From contig JANBVO010000016.1 in assembly GCA_030052745.1 (NCBI GenBank), forward strand, positions 648,700 to 712,699: a stretch of 64,000 nucleotides of DNA, read 5' to 3'. The translations under genes were made by a program, and so were the position numbers. The notes beneath the pieces were generated by a model. The model ran no database searches. It had not been told where the DNA came from and was given only the letters and a program-made list of their open reading frames with translations. This document shows positions 41,096 through 52,662 of this stretch, in pieces. How positions within the stretch are numbered: the stretch's first letter is position 1; every line of letters starts with the position of its first letter. Origin of the DNA: Pleurostoma richardsiae. Its lineage: Eukaryota > Ascomycota > Sordariomycetes > Calosphaeriales > Pleurostomataceae.

Positions 41096-42841
41096 ATGAA
41101 TCCTTACATTTCCACGACACCGACCCAGCTCCCTCCACTCTGTCTTGGTCAGGTTCTTGAAGGGCGTCCAATTGCCGCCTCGACTAGCCCACTCTTTTGG
41201 CTTCCAGCTGAGATTCTGGCCAGGATCGCCTTCTTCATGGACAGCCCAGCCGCGCTTGCAAGTCTCGCCCAAGTGAACTCGGACTGCCGACAGATCGCGC
41301 GATCATGCCAGTTCCGCGTTGTTAAGCTCGACTGCTCCCGACAGTCCTGTGAACTGGTACGCCTGCTCATGGAGGAGGCAGATGAGCGACTTCGTTCTCC
41401 ATCCCGCCTCACAGACAAGCCATCTCTTGGAGTCTGCATCCGCCAACTTCACGTTTACACACATAGTGCGGAGCCAGATACACGTGAAGTGTATCGCTCT
41501 CTGTTTGTGTCAGTCTGTATGCATGTTCTCCCAACCCTGCCGAACCTACAAGTTCTTGGATTTGGAAGAGAGGTGGACACCACATATTGCAAGAACCTCT
41601 TCAAAAACTTGTCGACCACCAAAGTCAAACGATTGGCGATGCGTGTGGTCCGGTCCGGTCTGGATAATATTGTCCCTCCTCTTGCCAATGATATAGTCAA
41701 GTGGCCACTGACAACTCTCAACCTTGACATCGAAGACTGCAACGGGGCCCTGAAGGCCATCCTCCAAGCTTCCGCATCCACCCTCAAAACCCTGAAGCTT
41801 CATGGCAAGTGGGACATGCCCATTGCAGACATCCCCAAGTTCATCAGTCTACGCTATCTGGACGTTGAGCGCACGCGAGAGTTGCAGCCGGGAGTCATCG
41901 AGCATATTTTACGGAACAGCCGACTGCAAACCCTCATCTTCAATGCCGATCAGCGGGAGCCCCTAACTCGCCTTGCCGACGTCGGCCCTCTGAGCTCTCT
42001 CACGACTCTCATTCTGACCGGTAACTGGCATCACAACTCGGAATACCGTGGGCCATTCCCTTACTTGCAAACCCTCACAAGAATACTCGAGCAGAACCAC
42101 CAGCTGGTCACCTTGGCTATCCACATCACCACATTGTCCCCAGCCACGGACGTTACAGCCATCATATCCGTAATAGCTCACTTCCCCTGTCTGGAGAAAC
42201 TGTCTCTGCCGCTAGAGTATCGTGACGATGATTACCCGTCGTTCCAGCCTCTTTCCACGCTGCCTAAGCTCAAGATACTCTCTCTAGTCATGCGATACAC
42301 TAAAGACAGCCGCGTGGACAAGACCGACACGATCATGGTACCTCTTCGAACTCTATCATCTCTCGTCTCGTTGGAGGTCTTACATATGACGGACGACTGG
42401 CTCAGCTTTAGTATGGGGACGAGGGCCTACGACACTCTGAAGAAGATCCTGCTACCTCTCCGGAAGCTCAGAGTCGTCAGCTTCCAGGGAGCCTTATCGT
42501 GGATCCCGGAGGGTTTCCTCCCGGGACCCGTCCCGATCATCGGCACCATCAACCGGGAGGGTCAGGTGCGGTTCCCCCTGGGCGGCGCACAGCAGTCCTG
42601 GGGGCGGAACATCAAGAAGAGAGCGTCGGTCGTATGTGCCATGGCGTGGGCCAACTCGTTCCCCGAGCTCGAGTCCATCTCGTTCCGTTCCCAGCTGCCC
42701 TCCATCATCCATTCATTCAACATCAAGCGGGAGAGCGGCGGCAAACACATAATGCGCGCGGTCCCCCTCGGTGCGAAAAATGCCGAACGTTCGACTCAGC
42801 GTAGACTGAATGAAATCGTTAGCCGTCATTTCTCGGAGTAA
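41096..42841 (+). CDS. F-box protein with leucine-rich repeats
   Basis: Intronless, 581 residues. An F-box-like segment lies at about 33-80 (FWLPAEILARIAFFMDSPAALASLAQVNSDCRQIAR). Repeating leucine-rich strands follow: TLNLDIEDCNGALKAIL, TLKTLKLHG, LRYLDVERT, LQTLIFNAD, LTTLILTGNW. The protein would link a bound target to an SCF ubiquitin ligase through Skp1. Such orphan F-box proteins are numerous and variable in ascomycetes. No link to neighbours is evident. Confidence 0.75.
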   Translation: MNPYISTTPTQLPPLCLGQVLEGRPIAASTSPLFWLPAEILARIAFFMDSPAALASLAQVNSDCRQIARSCQFRVVKLDCSRQSCELVRLLMEEADERLRSPSRLTDKPSLGVCIRQLHVYTHSAEPDTREVYRSLFVSVCMHVLPTLPNLQVLGFGREVDTTYCKNLFKNLSTTKVKRLAMRVVRSGLDNIVPPLANDIVKWPLTTLNLDIEDCNGALKAILQASASTLKTLKLHGKWDMPIADIPKFISLRYLDVERTRELQPGVIEHILRNSRLQTLIFNADQREPLTRLADVGPLSSLTTLILTGNWHHNSEYRGPFPYLQTLTRILEQNHQLVTLAIHITTLSPATDVTAIISVIAHFPCLEKLSLPLEYRDDDYPSFQPLSTLPKLKILSLVMRYTKDSRVDKTDTIMVPLRTLSSLVSLEVLHMTDDWLSFSMGTRAYDTLKKILLPLRKLRVVSFQGALSWIPEGFLPGPVPIIGTINREGQVRFPLGGAQQSWGRNIKKRASVVCAMAWANSFPELESISFRSQLPSIIHSFNIKRESGGKHIMRAVPLGAKNAERSTQRRLNEIVSRHFSE

Positions 42842-43043
42842 CTCTCGCACGAGTTGGGGCCTGGAGGTAGGACTTATTAGCTCCACGATCGATAACGGTC
42901 CGCGACGGGCGAGGGTCTGCGGAATGAGGGCATCATGTTCCATAAATGTACTATTAGTTTACAAGGACAACGAGCTACGGTTCTACAATGATAACGAGCT
43001 ATGGTATCCATCCTTTCGATGCACGTCTAGCTTGCCATGGAGT

Positions 43044-43634
43044 TCAGAGTCCTGACATCTCCTCCGCCGTGCATGCCCCATCGTGCAGTAGAACGTAGTC
43101 GAACTCTCCCCCAGGCGCGAGCGGCACCTGGATCGCCACCGAGTCCGCGTCGCTCGGGTACCTCGTCCGGTGGCCATGTGCCGAGACATTGGCCGTGTCT
43201 GCCGCGATGATGAGCCCGTACTTGCCGCCCTGTATCCAGGCCTCGTTGGTGCCGTTGGGCAAGGACAGGTGGATCAGGCCCGAGGCGAAGAACACGTATC
43301 TGCCGCGCCGTCAGAATGATACTCAGCATGGCATATCAGGAAGAGGGCCGATAACTCACTGTAGAGCAGGTGCATTATGCAAGCCACCGTCGAACCGTCC
43401 GGGGATGACGGTATAGCTCGCGTTGGAGGCGTCGCCCAGGAAGAGGTTCAGAGCGCCGGAAACGCCGGGGGTCGAGGACGAGGCGAAGGGGCCCAACTGC
43501 CAGCACTCGAGGGTTGACTCGCCATTGAGAGCGCCGATGGCCGTCAGGTTAAGGCTAGGCGTGGTAGAGGAGTTAAGCTGAGCGAGGGAGACGCCCCCGA
43601 AGACAGCAGCAAGGAGGAGAGCTGAGGCACGCAT
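43044..43634 (-). CDS. Small secreted protein of unknown function
   Basis: Exons 43634-43360 and 43299-43044 give 176 residues. A signal peptide is clear (MRASALLLAAVFGGVSLAQ). The mature part has several N-glycosylation sites (NSS, NLT, NAS, NGT) and beta-rich segments such as YVFFASGLIHLSLPNGT and GKYGLIIAADT, with a C-terminal LLHDGACT. I do not recognise the family. The splice restores an unbroken LQYVFFASG strand. It may be a cell-wall or effector-like protein; the evidence is only that it is secreted. Confidence 0.68.
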
Positions 43635-44907
43635 GGTGAGTCACAACTGTGGAGTGGAGAGATAGAGTTGACTCCTGGGCATTTGGGTCGCCGTTTATTC
43701 CTTGGTGGAAGAGTGCTGGGCGGAGAGGACGTGAGTTGACAAAGTCAAGTCATACAAGCCAACGGGACTCTCCATGATCGGCGGGGAGGTGTGCCTTTTG
43801 TACGACTCCAAGCCGCACATGTCCCGGGATCTTCCCAATACTTCATTGGCTACTTTGAGAGGACGTTGCACTCCCCATGCCCGGTCTTTGTGGATCTGCA
43901 CCCTGCGTGCTCATGTCAGATTCTCGGAAATTTGCCTACTTTATGAGGGTCTTTGTCATCTCGGCCTCCACAATGCCAGATCTTGGTGTCTTCATCCGGA
44001 AAGGCGGGCTTACGAATCCGTTTGGCTTAGGGTGCTAAGACAGGCTACGGAAGTATCTTGGGCAACCGACGAAAACGGAAAATCTGGCGGGAATCATCAG
44101 GAGTTGGCCACCAGCCGGCCCCACTCGGTCCGGCGCCTTGCACCCGGATCACCGGAGCCGGCCGGCCAGCCGTAGCTCCACCTCATGAACCACCCATGCC
44201 GTACTACAAACAAACACAGCCGCATCAATACCGTCGACCGTCGCATAAATCCGTGAACACAAATGCGTGTGTTAAAAGCGACAGGGTGTACTCAACTTCA
44301 AAGCTGCTCACTCGCTTATTGCACATCTAGATACAGCGGCTATTCGGCAGACAGTGCCGATACGTTGTATCGTCTAGCAGTCGTCAAGTGCACTACTCTG
44401 AGCTTGGGCATATACCTGCACAGACCGGTCATTGATTTGCCGTTTACACGCAGATATTTCCAATCCACGCTAAATTGCCTTTCTCTTGTTCCTTCGTCAC
44501 CCTTGTACGCCATCTGAGCGAAACATGGTGGAGTGCTGCACATGCGACGGCAGTTTTGCGGGGGAAGTATTTATTACTTTCTATTTTGAACAAATATACG
44601 GAGCGACTAAGGGGGCATTTCTGTTGCAGAGTGCACCGCTATCTTGGCGCAGGCTATTCCAAGCATCTTCATCGCATGTAGGCTGGCTCTAGACTTCCCC
44701 TCAGCAATCCCCTGTGTCGCACATGCACCTGAGCTTGTGTTGCTTTGACCTGAGCGGAGGGTCAACCTGCAGATTACTTCAAGCACATCCAAGTTCTTAT
44801 TTTTGACTGTAAGATTGACGTTGCCATAGATCAATCTCAAGTCCAGTTTTGTCGTATAGAATTATCCTACGGATAGTATAAAACGTGACTTTATAAGCTT
44901 ACTGATC

Positions 44908-44925
44908 TTTTTTTTTTTTTTTTTT
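44908..44925 (+). repeat. Poly-T tract (18 T)
   Basis: An uninterrupted T run between non-coding sequences. It could be the remnant of a reverse-transcribed poly-A tail on the other strand, or a promoter T-tract. No retroelement remains are recognised beside it. Confidence 0.8.
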
Positions 44926-45121
44926 CATATACGCATACTTGACTCATTTCCATCTTCTTGCAACTATGCCTTTCGTTGCTCTTCTCTATTTCAGTAGTCA
45001 TTTACTTCCGGTAGGAAACAGTTGGCATCTGATCTGTCGATTCACAAAGCGTTATCGCGAAATACTGAGTTCTGATGATTACGTTGCACTACAGCTGCGT
45101 TGATCATTTGGAGTGGTTATA

Positions 45122-45155
45122 CCCAAAATGTAGCATGTTGGTGTTACATTTTGGG
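45122..45155. repeat. 11-bp perfect inverted repeat
   Basis: CCCAAAATGTA at 45122-45132 pairs exactly with TACATTTTGGG at 45145-45155 around a 12-base loop. It stands about 370 bases before the HET reading frame. It could be a small foldback element. Confidence 0.7.
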
Positions 45156-45528
45156 AAAGGTAGGCGAAGTTGAGGAAACTACGACCGTTTGTGCAGCGTC
45201 CTCAGTTCACCAAGCGTTACTTACCGTTCAGGTGGAGGGCGAGATGACGGAGGACGCTTTCGTCTGCGTTATGTGAGAAGTCGGCCAGAGGAACGTGGTC
45301 CCTCATCGAAGTGACTGCGGCAAAACGGCCCCCAAATAGAACCAGCCTATGATCAGATAGATAGGTTAGCAGCTGATCTCTAGGCAGCAGTGTCCACTAC
45401 CTAACATGCCAGACCCAGCACGGGCATTATCTTGCTGTCATGATATATCCATTAGTGCCAAAACTACCTCGTCGGTATATACTACTGCCATTTAATCTTA
45501 TTCCCAGCATCTATCAGCGTGTCGTACG

Positions 45529-47712
45529 ATGCAGCCCTACCAATATACCCAGCTTGCATACCAGGATGTTGATATTCGGCTGCTCACATTGCTGCCGGGC
45601 AATTTCGACGACGACCTCAAAATCACCGTCTCTCATGTGCCGCTAGTTAGCGCCGTGACATTCCACTGCCAGGGATCTCCTTAGAAGAGCTGAGGCGAAC
45701 CCTACCTCCGGGCTGGCAGGTGGAAGAAACTCTCGAAGGCCGTTATGCTTTCGTTAATGTGAGTATGCGGGCAATATCGTGGCAACATCCAAGCCCCGGA
45801 ATTCCACCGGAACGCTATGAACTCCGGCGGTCGAACGCCTGTTTCGAGCCCCGATACGAGGCACTCTCATATACTTGGGGAATAGGCGAGTGCCCAAGGA
45901 GCTTGCAAGTCGTGTCTGGGAACACAGTATTCTCGCTTCAGGTTCAGAACAACCTGGAAATTGCCCTACGATACCTACGTCGCCATCAAGAACCGCGGAC
46001 GTTATGGGTTGACGCTATCAGCATCGACCAAAAGAACATGACTGAGCGGGACCGGCAGGTCACTCGCATGGGCGAAATCTATAGCTGCGCGGACAAAGTC
46101 ATCGCCTGGCTGGGTCCTGAGTCTGATAGCAGCGGAATGGCACTTTCGACCATGGACTTCATCGGTGCTCAAGTGCTATGCTCAACAACCGGCTTCAGGT
46201 TTCCGATTCCTGGATGTCCACACCCGACGTGGTTCACGTCTCGAGCAGAGTTACCCTACCAGGAAGACACTTGGAAAGCTATTCTCCATCTGATGGAGCG
46301 GCCGTGGTTTAAGCGGATGTGGGTAACGCAGGAGATACAGCTGGCGAGTTCGAATTCGATCTTGAAATGTGGACACGACGAAATTTCATGGTCGCATTTC
46401 CGTAACGCAGTCATCTGTCTGAACGGCAAGGCTCAACCGTCAATGCATATCAACTGCATTGAGACGATATACCGGTTTGTCTGGCCACTCCGGGAGCAAA
46501 CCTTCCTCGATCTTCTAAGCACCACTAACCAGCGGGGTTGCTCCGATTTTCGAGACAAAATCTACGGTCTTCTTGGCTTGGCTTCCTCCAGGTTCCTGAA
46601 CTATATTCGGCCTGAATATACGCTTCCAGTGGCAACAGTTTATCGGGACGCATTTTTTGCCATGCTGGGCGAAACTGGAAGACTGGACGCTCTTGGATAT
46701 TGCTACTTGAGAGACACGAATGCGCACAGCCTGCCCTCCTGGGTTCCCGACTGGTCCCTCGATGTAGAATTGCGTCCAGGAGGAATATCCCATGCTCATC
46801 TTGCGGTCAAGGCCCCTGCTAGCCAGCCCCATTTATATCATCCCAACGTCTTGGAAGTCAGCGGAGTGAAGATTACTACTGTTGGAACTGTCATGGGACC
46901 TGTTATAGAAAGCGGCACATCCGGAACTCTCCTACCGCTAGATGTTTGGGCGCCCAGCGACCTGCAGACAGGCTTTTATCCCACAGGCGAAAGCACGTTG
47001 GACGCCTTTTCGCTTACGCTTGTGGCAAACTTTGTGAAGGAAACTGTGCCTGGGACAAATCTGTCTGTGCAGAACTTGAGAGAAAGGATATTAAGTCAGC
47101 TGTTGTCCCGCCGGAGCCCGGTTTCTGGGCAAACCGATAAGGCGAAACCTATCTTGTCCCACCGAAGATTAAGCCGTCTAAAGAACCGAGTTTTTATCAC
47201 CACATCCGATGGATATTTCGGATTGGGTCCAGTCGGCACGCAACCAGGTATGCTCCTCTCATTACTCCCGTAGTATAGGTCACCATGCAACTAACAACGA
47301 AGGCGATCTCCTCTACACAGTATTGAACTGCCGAGTGCCTCTGGTCCTCCGTCCAGTCCCTGACGTCGGCTTCAAAGTCGTGGGTGACTGCTACGTGCAT
47401 GGGTTTGCAGCCGCCGAGAGCCTCCTTGGTCGCCTGCCGGCGCATTGGCGGCTTCACCTTTTGTACAGCGACTCAGGTCGGCTCGTGTCGCAGTTTCACA
47501 ACCAAGTCACGGGGCAGTCCACAGACGAAGATCCGCGACTAGAACCTCTATCGCCAGAATGGGAGCCTTTTCAAGATCCTGATGCGCCGGGCGTTTCTTC
47601 GCCTCGGTTCAGGAATCGTGACACCGGCGAGATTCTGGATGCGGACCCGCGGATGCATCCGGATCTGTTGGGGAAAGGGAGTGCTGGCTTAGAAATGTTC
47701 CGGCTTCTCTAA
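45529..47712 (+). CDS. HET-domain protein with WW-type repeats (N-terminal frame break)
   Basis: The first segment from ATG 45529 reads IRLLTLLPGNFDDDLKITVSHVPL, a typical HET start. The frame then stops at 45685-45687 vicinity, while the rest continues in another frame from 45651 to 47247, then exon 47303-47712. A WW domain (LPPGWQ...GRYAFVN...ISWQHP, 21 residues between the two Trp) precedes the HET core: YEALSYTWG, LWVDAISIDQKNMTERDRQV, and DKIYGLLGLAS. Two degenerate WW-like units lie at the C-terminus (LPAHWRL...EDPRL and LSPEWEP...DADPRM). Either a one-base frameshift or an odd 44-base intron (45646-45689) explains the break. HET proteins trigger incompatibility cell death after non-self recognition. 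Confidence 0.72.
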
Positions 47713-48262
47713 GTTTACATAGGTGCGTACATATCTTTGTAAGAGTTGGCTTCAAACATAGTCCTTCATTGAAGATGCTACAGCAAAATGAGTGTTTGTT
47801 GGATCAGGGGAACAATACTGCTGTAGAGGGTAACACCCTAGTTGTTTGGGTGCATATGTCTCACTAAAACTGTAGCATGATACACTGTCCTCTCCGCCAG
47901 CCTTTTTATAAGGGAGCCTGAACTATGAATCAGCTATTCGTAATAGAAGAGGTGATGGAAGTATCATGAGAGTTCAAGTAGGAAAGTGAGGAGAGGAGAC
48001 ATCGATGAAATTACTTTTAGGTGAGTCTTTGGGGGTAATTATTCTGAGTCCGCTTGTGTAGTGCCTAAGCCGTTCTTGAGTAAAGCAGCGATGGACCGAA
48101 TAAGCGGCCACCGGCCGGGGTATATGAAGGAAACTCTGGAGACATCCTACCATCTGTTCTAAGTTTCAAAAGAAAAAAAATGCTATTTCCCATCTCCTCT
48201 TTGATTACATAGTGTCTAAACATTATCCACAAGATCCCTACCTAAAATGCAATCCATTCCCT
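47713..48262. other. Spacer with a possible short foldback element
   Basis: No gene is seen. ATGCTACAG at 47775-47783 is the exact reverse complement of CTGTAGCAT at 47870-47878, and CTACAGCA / TGCTGTAG at 47778 and 47819 form a nested pair. The roughly 104-base unit could be a miniature inverted-repeat element or just structured 3' flank. Confidence 0.4.
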
Positions 48263-50157
48263 TTATACGCCCGAGTCGAACTGAGTAAGGTCCTGCGCAG
48301 CGACATAGCTCTTCCAGTTCGTGCAAGTATTATTCAGTGTGTCGTAGTCGTACGAGATCTCCGATTCACGCTCAATTATTTGCATCGCGAATCCCTCGGA
48401 CGTGTGCCACGCTATGTGACAGTGCATCAGCCAGACCTATGCCACGGTTATAGTGTGTCAGCGAAGGGTAGCAGTCATCCAATGCTTGCAGGGGGTTTGT
48501 TAGACTTACACCGGGATTGTTAGTAGGGAAGGCAATGATCAAGTATCCGCTTGCTGGCATCATGGCGACGTCTCTTCTAGGTGCGTTGACCAGCGTCAAG
48601 CCGTTCAGGTTGCTGGTATCGAACCTCCCGTAGCCGGATGCCAGGACCCAGAAGTCGTGCCCGTGCAAGTGCATGGGATGGTCTTGGGCGAACGGAGAGT
48701 AGACGAGGAGATACGTCCACTTGTCGGCATCCGGAAGCTGGATAACCTGCTGCTTGGCCGCCCATGTATCATTGCCGTCGGCTACTTGCAGGAGAGTCGG
48801 GTACTCCCAGAGAGTGCGGAACGACGTCTTATTCATTGTCCACAGCAGGGCATTCTCGGTCACCTGAACGGCGACTTCTGTATCATCCGTGTAGCTGTAG
48901 CTGTCGGATGCATCGATTGCCACATATGGCACTAGATTGGAGGACTCTTCATCTGCACATGAATCCGTGTAATCGTATGCAGAGGTGGTTGGCTCTGCGG
49001 TAGACGAGCTATCATAGCGAATGATGCCTTTGATATTATCGCCGGCATCGCTCTCGGAACATGACTGCTGCGGTATGGCTCGCAGCCAGAAATCACCACT
49101 TGTGAGTTCCTGTGCAGCAACAATGATATCATAACGCTGGCCCATCCCGATGCTCAAAGTCGTCGTGTTGTAGGGAATGATGGGAACAAAGTCCGTTGAG
49201 ATAACCTCCATTGTGTGGTTATCGATCATGAAGCGAAAGTGATTGTCGGCTGCGGCGTTCACCAGACGGATGCGATATCTTGTTCCCGCCTCGAACGTGG
49301 TCTCAAACCGGGATCCAAGAGTGTCGTTGTATGTGTTGGTCCCGTTGATAAGGCCATTAGGGGCTGTTGGCGGCCCACCAACGGCAGCTTGCAGCACCAA
49401 CTCGTCGGCCGTATTCTGAAGAGTCATTAGCATATAAAGGATTACCTCGGCTTATAGACACAGAAACACAGGCGGGGGGCCGGTCTTACGTGATACCAGT
49501 CATTCAGAAAGAGATGGCCAATATCCACATCGTAACTGGCTGAAGCCGGGCCGTTGATGAGGATTCCACCAAATACTCCATCCCAGGCTTGAACGTAGAA
49601 GTGTGAATGATACCAGCCAGTGCCATACTCGACAGCACGCCATCGATAAGTGTAGGAGTCTCCGGGGGCAATGGGACATTGTGTGATGCTCGGGACACCA
49701 TCCATCATATCAGTCCAGTTCTGCCGAATGCCATGGAAGTGAAGGCCGGTGCCGTTGGTTTGTAGGGAGTTAGTGAGGTGCACAACTGCGTTTTCTATCA
49801 TTAGACCACAACTCAGTCAAATACACGGTAAAGAACATGCTTACCAACCGTATCACCCCAGTCAGCTATGATCGTAGGCCCAGGGAACGACCCATTGATG
49901 AGCTGGACCGGTAGTTCGACGCCATCTGGAGCGGCCGTGGTGTTCTCGATATTGAACCAGTACTCTCGTACCACACCTGTGTCGGGCACACTTTCATAGT
50001 AATTGGTGGAGATGTCGAATCCATCGCTCCAACACGATCTATCGGAAGGCCCATGGACGCATTCGGTCTCTCTTGCAAGTAATCCAGGGGCCAGGGCAAC
50101 ACCAACCGCAAAAGGTAAAGCAACGATTGACGAGAAAAGACAGACTGTTGAAACCAT
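48263..50157 (-). CDS. Secreted multicopper oxidase (laccase-like)
   Basis: Exons 50157-49845, 49794-49490, 49415-48510 and 48436-48263 give 565 residues. A signal peptide starts the protein (MVSTVCLFSSIVALPFAVGVALA). All four copper-binding motifs are present: H123-F-H125-G, W-Y-H167-S-H169, H452-P-M-H-L-H-G-H, and H513-C-H515-I-A-W-H519. Many N-glycosylation sites occur. It would oxidise phenols or similar substrates with O2 outside the cell. The residue ten after the T1 Cys falls in HIAWHTSEGFAMQ, leaving Phe/Ala near the axial position, as in higher-potential laccases, though this is only a pattern reading. Two small secreted proteins stand on either side at a distance. Confidence 0.88.
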
Positions 50158-51233
50158 TCTGCTTACACTAGCGCCGATAGGACGCCTAGCGGTAGAAGCG
50201 AAAGACAGACGTGTACACCCGAACGAACGTTAAGCGAATGACTGGAAAGTGAGCCTCGAGCCCGACTTAAGTTTGAGAAGTCTACGAGTACTTGCCATCA
50301 TATTATACACATTTTTCGCAAAGTATCGAACTAATGTAGCTTCGGAGAGATTCAAAAGTATTTAGCACGAGCCAAGATGTCAACCCGTTCGCTCGTGGAC
50401 CTGGTAGCCGGCACTAGCACGATTGGACCTCCTGAACAGCCCATGTCCAGGAAATGGGCTCAGTTCAATCCAGTAAGATCAGAGGTGTTGCGCAGCGACT
50501 CTTCCGTATCTAGTGGGATCTTCGTGATTCGTACAGGCAGTCCCCACGGTCTACCCAGATGAATCCTTTTATGGAGTTAGCTAGCAGACGTCAGCTACAA
50601 CGGTCAGCTGGGTTGTGAGTTGTTAGCCCCGAGCAGACTGGACGACTGTCATCCACAAATCGGGAGGAATAGCGCCAGTCGTTACGTCAAGCCCGGTAGT
50701 GGGCCAGCAATTTCTCAGTAATGGAGAGTTCGGCGTCTTGCGCTGGAATACATGGCTAAGTGCCGTTGTGGATACTGCCCGCGTAACTGCCGCTTGTCGA
50801 CGCGTAACCTCGTTAGGGCTGAGCGCAAATCGTGGAATCACAATAAGGCCGAATGATACTGGCCATCCCGGCCCATGAAAGCAAAGTAGTCGTGCTCTTA
50901 CCGCCAAGAGGGCCTCCAAACTGTTCTCAGAGACCAGGGTGGTCGTGGAGATCCCAATATGTCTATACAAGCATTTCAGACCTTGAGGGATCCCCTGTCG
51001 AACTGTGTAATACCCGCTCAGTCGACCACTATCACGGAACCTTCAAGACAATTTCTCAAGTCTCTCTAGCCTTCATTTCATTCGCATTTTACAAGTTTTC
51101 TTCCTCCATGCTGACAAGCCGCACACATTTGCTCTAGACTTCACTCATCACTCGCTTACCTACATTCTCAAACTGATAAATATAACTGCCTTTTGTTATA
51201 ACAAGGGTTTATTGACAACAACTTATCAGCAAG
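50158..51233. promoter_or_regulatory. Shared upstream region, multicopper oxidase / secreted protein
   Basis: A divergent 1.1-kb region with no gene recognised. C/T-rich sequence just before 51234 looks like a fungal leader. Confidence 0.45.
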
Positions 51234-51835
51234 ATGCAGCTGCAAGACCTACTCCATCTTACCACCATGCATGCGTGTCTTGGTTCTGCTCTCAGCATTC
51301 GATCAAACGTCAAACGTGGCGCCGAGACGAATGCCACGCTCTATGCATATGGTGCCAACACCTCGGCGTGGCCAATTGCCTACGGCCTCAGCGACGGTGT
51401 GTAAATCCATGTTCCCCAGCTAGTCAGCATCAACGTTAATATCTGTTAGGTCTTCTATACATTACCGAGACTCCAGACAACGCCGACGCCAATCTGACTC
51501 CGCTTAGCTGGGACCTAGCATCCATCACGGGCGAGAATTGGATTGCCAACGCGACATTCTTGAACGGGACGTCCGCTGGCTCCATGTATATTTTGCCGCA
51601 AGAGAACAATGCAGTGGGCGTGCTGCCGATGGCGCGAGCCACTGATGTCAACGGCACTGTATCGGGCTTCGCGCTTTTCGCCTCGCAGCTCGTGTACAAC
51701 AACAACACCTATCTCGAGGCGCAGTTCTGGGGCAGGCCAACTGAGACCAGCGGCATCTACTCGCTGTGCTGGATCGTGGATGGGGCGCCGGAAGAAGGGA
51801 GTTTCCCTGTAGTCATCAAGGGAGTTGAAGCTTGA
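51234..51835 (+). CDS. Small, probably secreted protein of unknown function
   Basis: Exons 51234-51396 and 51450-51835 give 182 residues. The N-terminus (MQLQDLLHLTTMHACLGSALS) is a weak signal peptide, and a KR pair at about 27-28 could be a Kex2-type site. N-glycosylation sites are frequent (NAT, NTS, NLT, NGT, NNT). The end WIVDGAPEEGSFPVVIKGVEA is not recognised. The donor GTGTGT has a competing GTGTAA two bases on, but only the first keeps frame. Function unknown. Confidence 0.62.
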
Positions 51836-52662
51836 AGTTGAAGAAGGCGGAGGTGAAGACATAATATGTTGAGACGATCTACTCAGCTGGCAAGGTAGTC
51901 TATCCGGGCGGAGCCTTTTAAACCGGCTAATGTAATTAACGTACAATCCGGTTTGTGGGTGTACACCCTATGCTTTGACGTGAGATTTGAGGTTGGGGAG
52001 GCTCACAATGAAGTCGCCGCAAAGTGTGTCAAGGATGCCATGGACAGGACGGGGGACTTGAACGCCGTGCTGAACACAGACATGAGGTTCCCGTCGCACT
52101 TCCGGTTTCACTGCTCGTGCCGAGCGAAGGACATCAATCTACGTAAGACTATGTCGTCCCAGCGGGTGTTATCGGAGGTCCACACGGGGCTACCGTCGAG
52201 TTCGAATCCCCTCCAGTGAGCGAGTCGGAGTTATTTCCCGCCCATATCTTCCGAGCCGGGCCCGGCTCCGGAGCAGCCGATAAGTGGGTCCAATCCAAGA
52301 TCCCGCCTACGGCATCAAGAGAATGGCCTCTTGTCGTTCCTGCTCGGCTACTTGACATGTTTCCCTGTTGTTTTATCCCTAAGGGGACTAGGCACTCTTC
52401 TTCCGCGTAGTTCGTGACATCTGGCGATTTTGCGTTACCTCTTTGAGGAACATGCTGCCGCCGACAACTCGGGTACTTTACCTACCTACCTAGGTGCCTA
52501 AGGGACCGAGCTACCTAGCGCCGGGGCCGCCATCTCTGGCCCATCGCCGACTTATTCAATTCTCCCTTCACTTTCACACTTCACCTCACACAGTCGCTGG
52601 TCAACTGCAACTCCCGTCACCATCCACGCGAGCGGGATTATAGAGCAGGAGGCGCGCTGGTG
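51836..52662. other. Spacer before the GC-rich block
   Basis: No gene is recognised. A TTCGAATCCC string at 52199-52208 resembles a tRNA B box, but no cloverleaf can be built around it. A CTACCTACCTAGG-type short repeat occurs near 52481-52495. Confidence 0.45.

Larger units (their letters stand above)
43635..45528. other. Large gene-free stretch with poly-T and inverted repeat
   Basis: No gene is recognised in 1.9 kb. It contains GC-rich CCGGCC clusters near 44115-44175, a run of 18 T at 44908-44925, and an 11-base inverted repeat at 45122-45155. The right end is the upstream region of the HET gene. Confidence 0.5.

Noticed and set aside
44908-44925. Poly-T run as the tail of a retroelement
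   Set aside because: No reverse transcriptase, endonuclease or target-site duplication could be seen beside it.
52190-52215. tRNA B-box-like string TTCGAATCCC
   Set aside because: No matching T stem, A box, anticodon stem or acceptor stem can be formed in the 90 bases around it.
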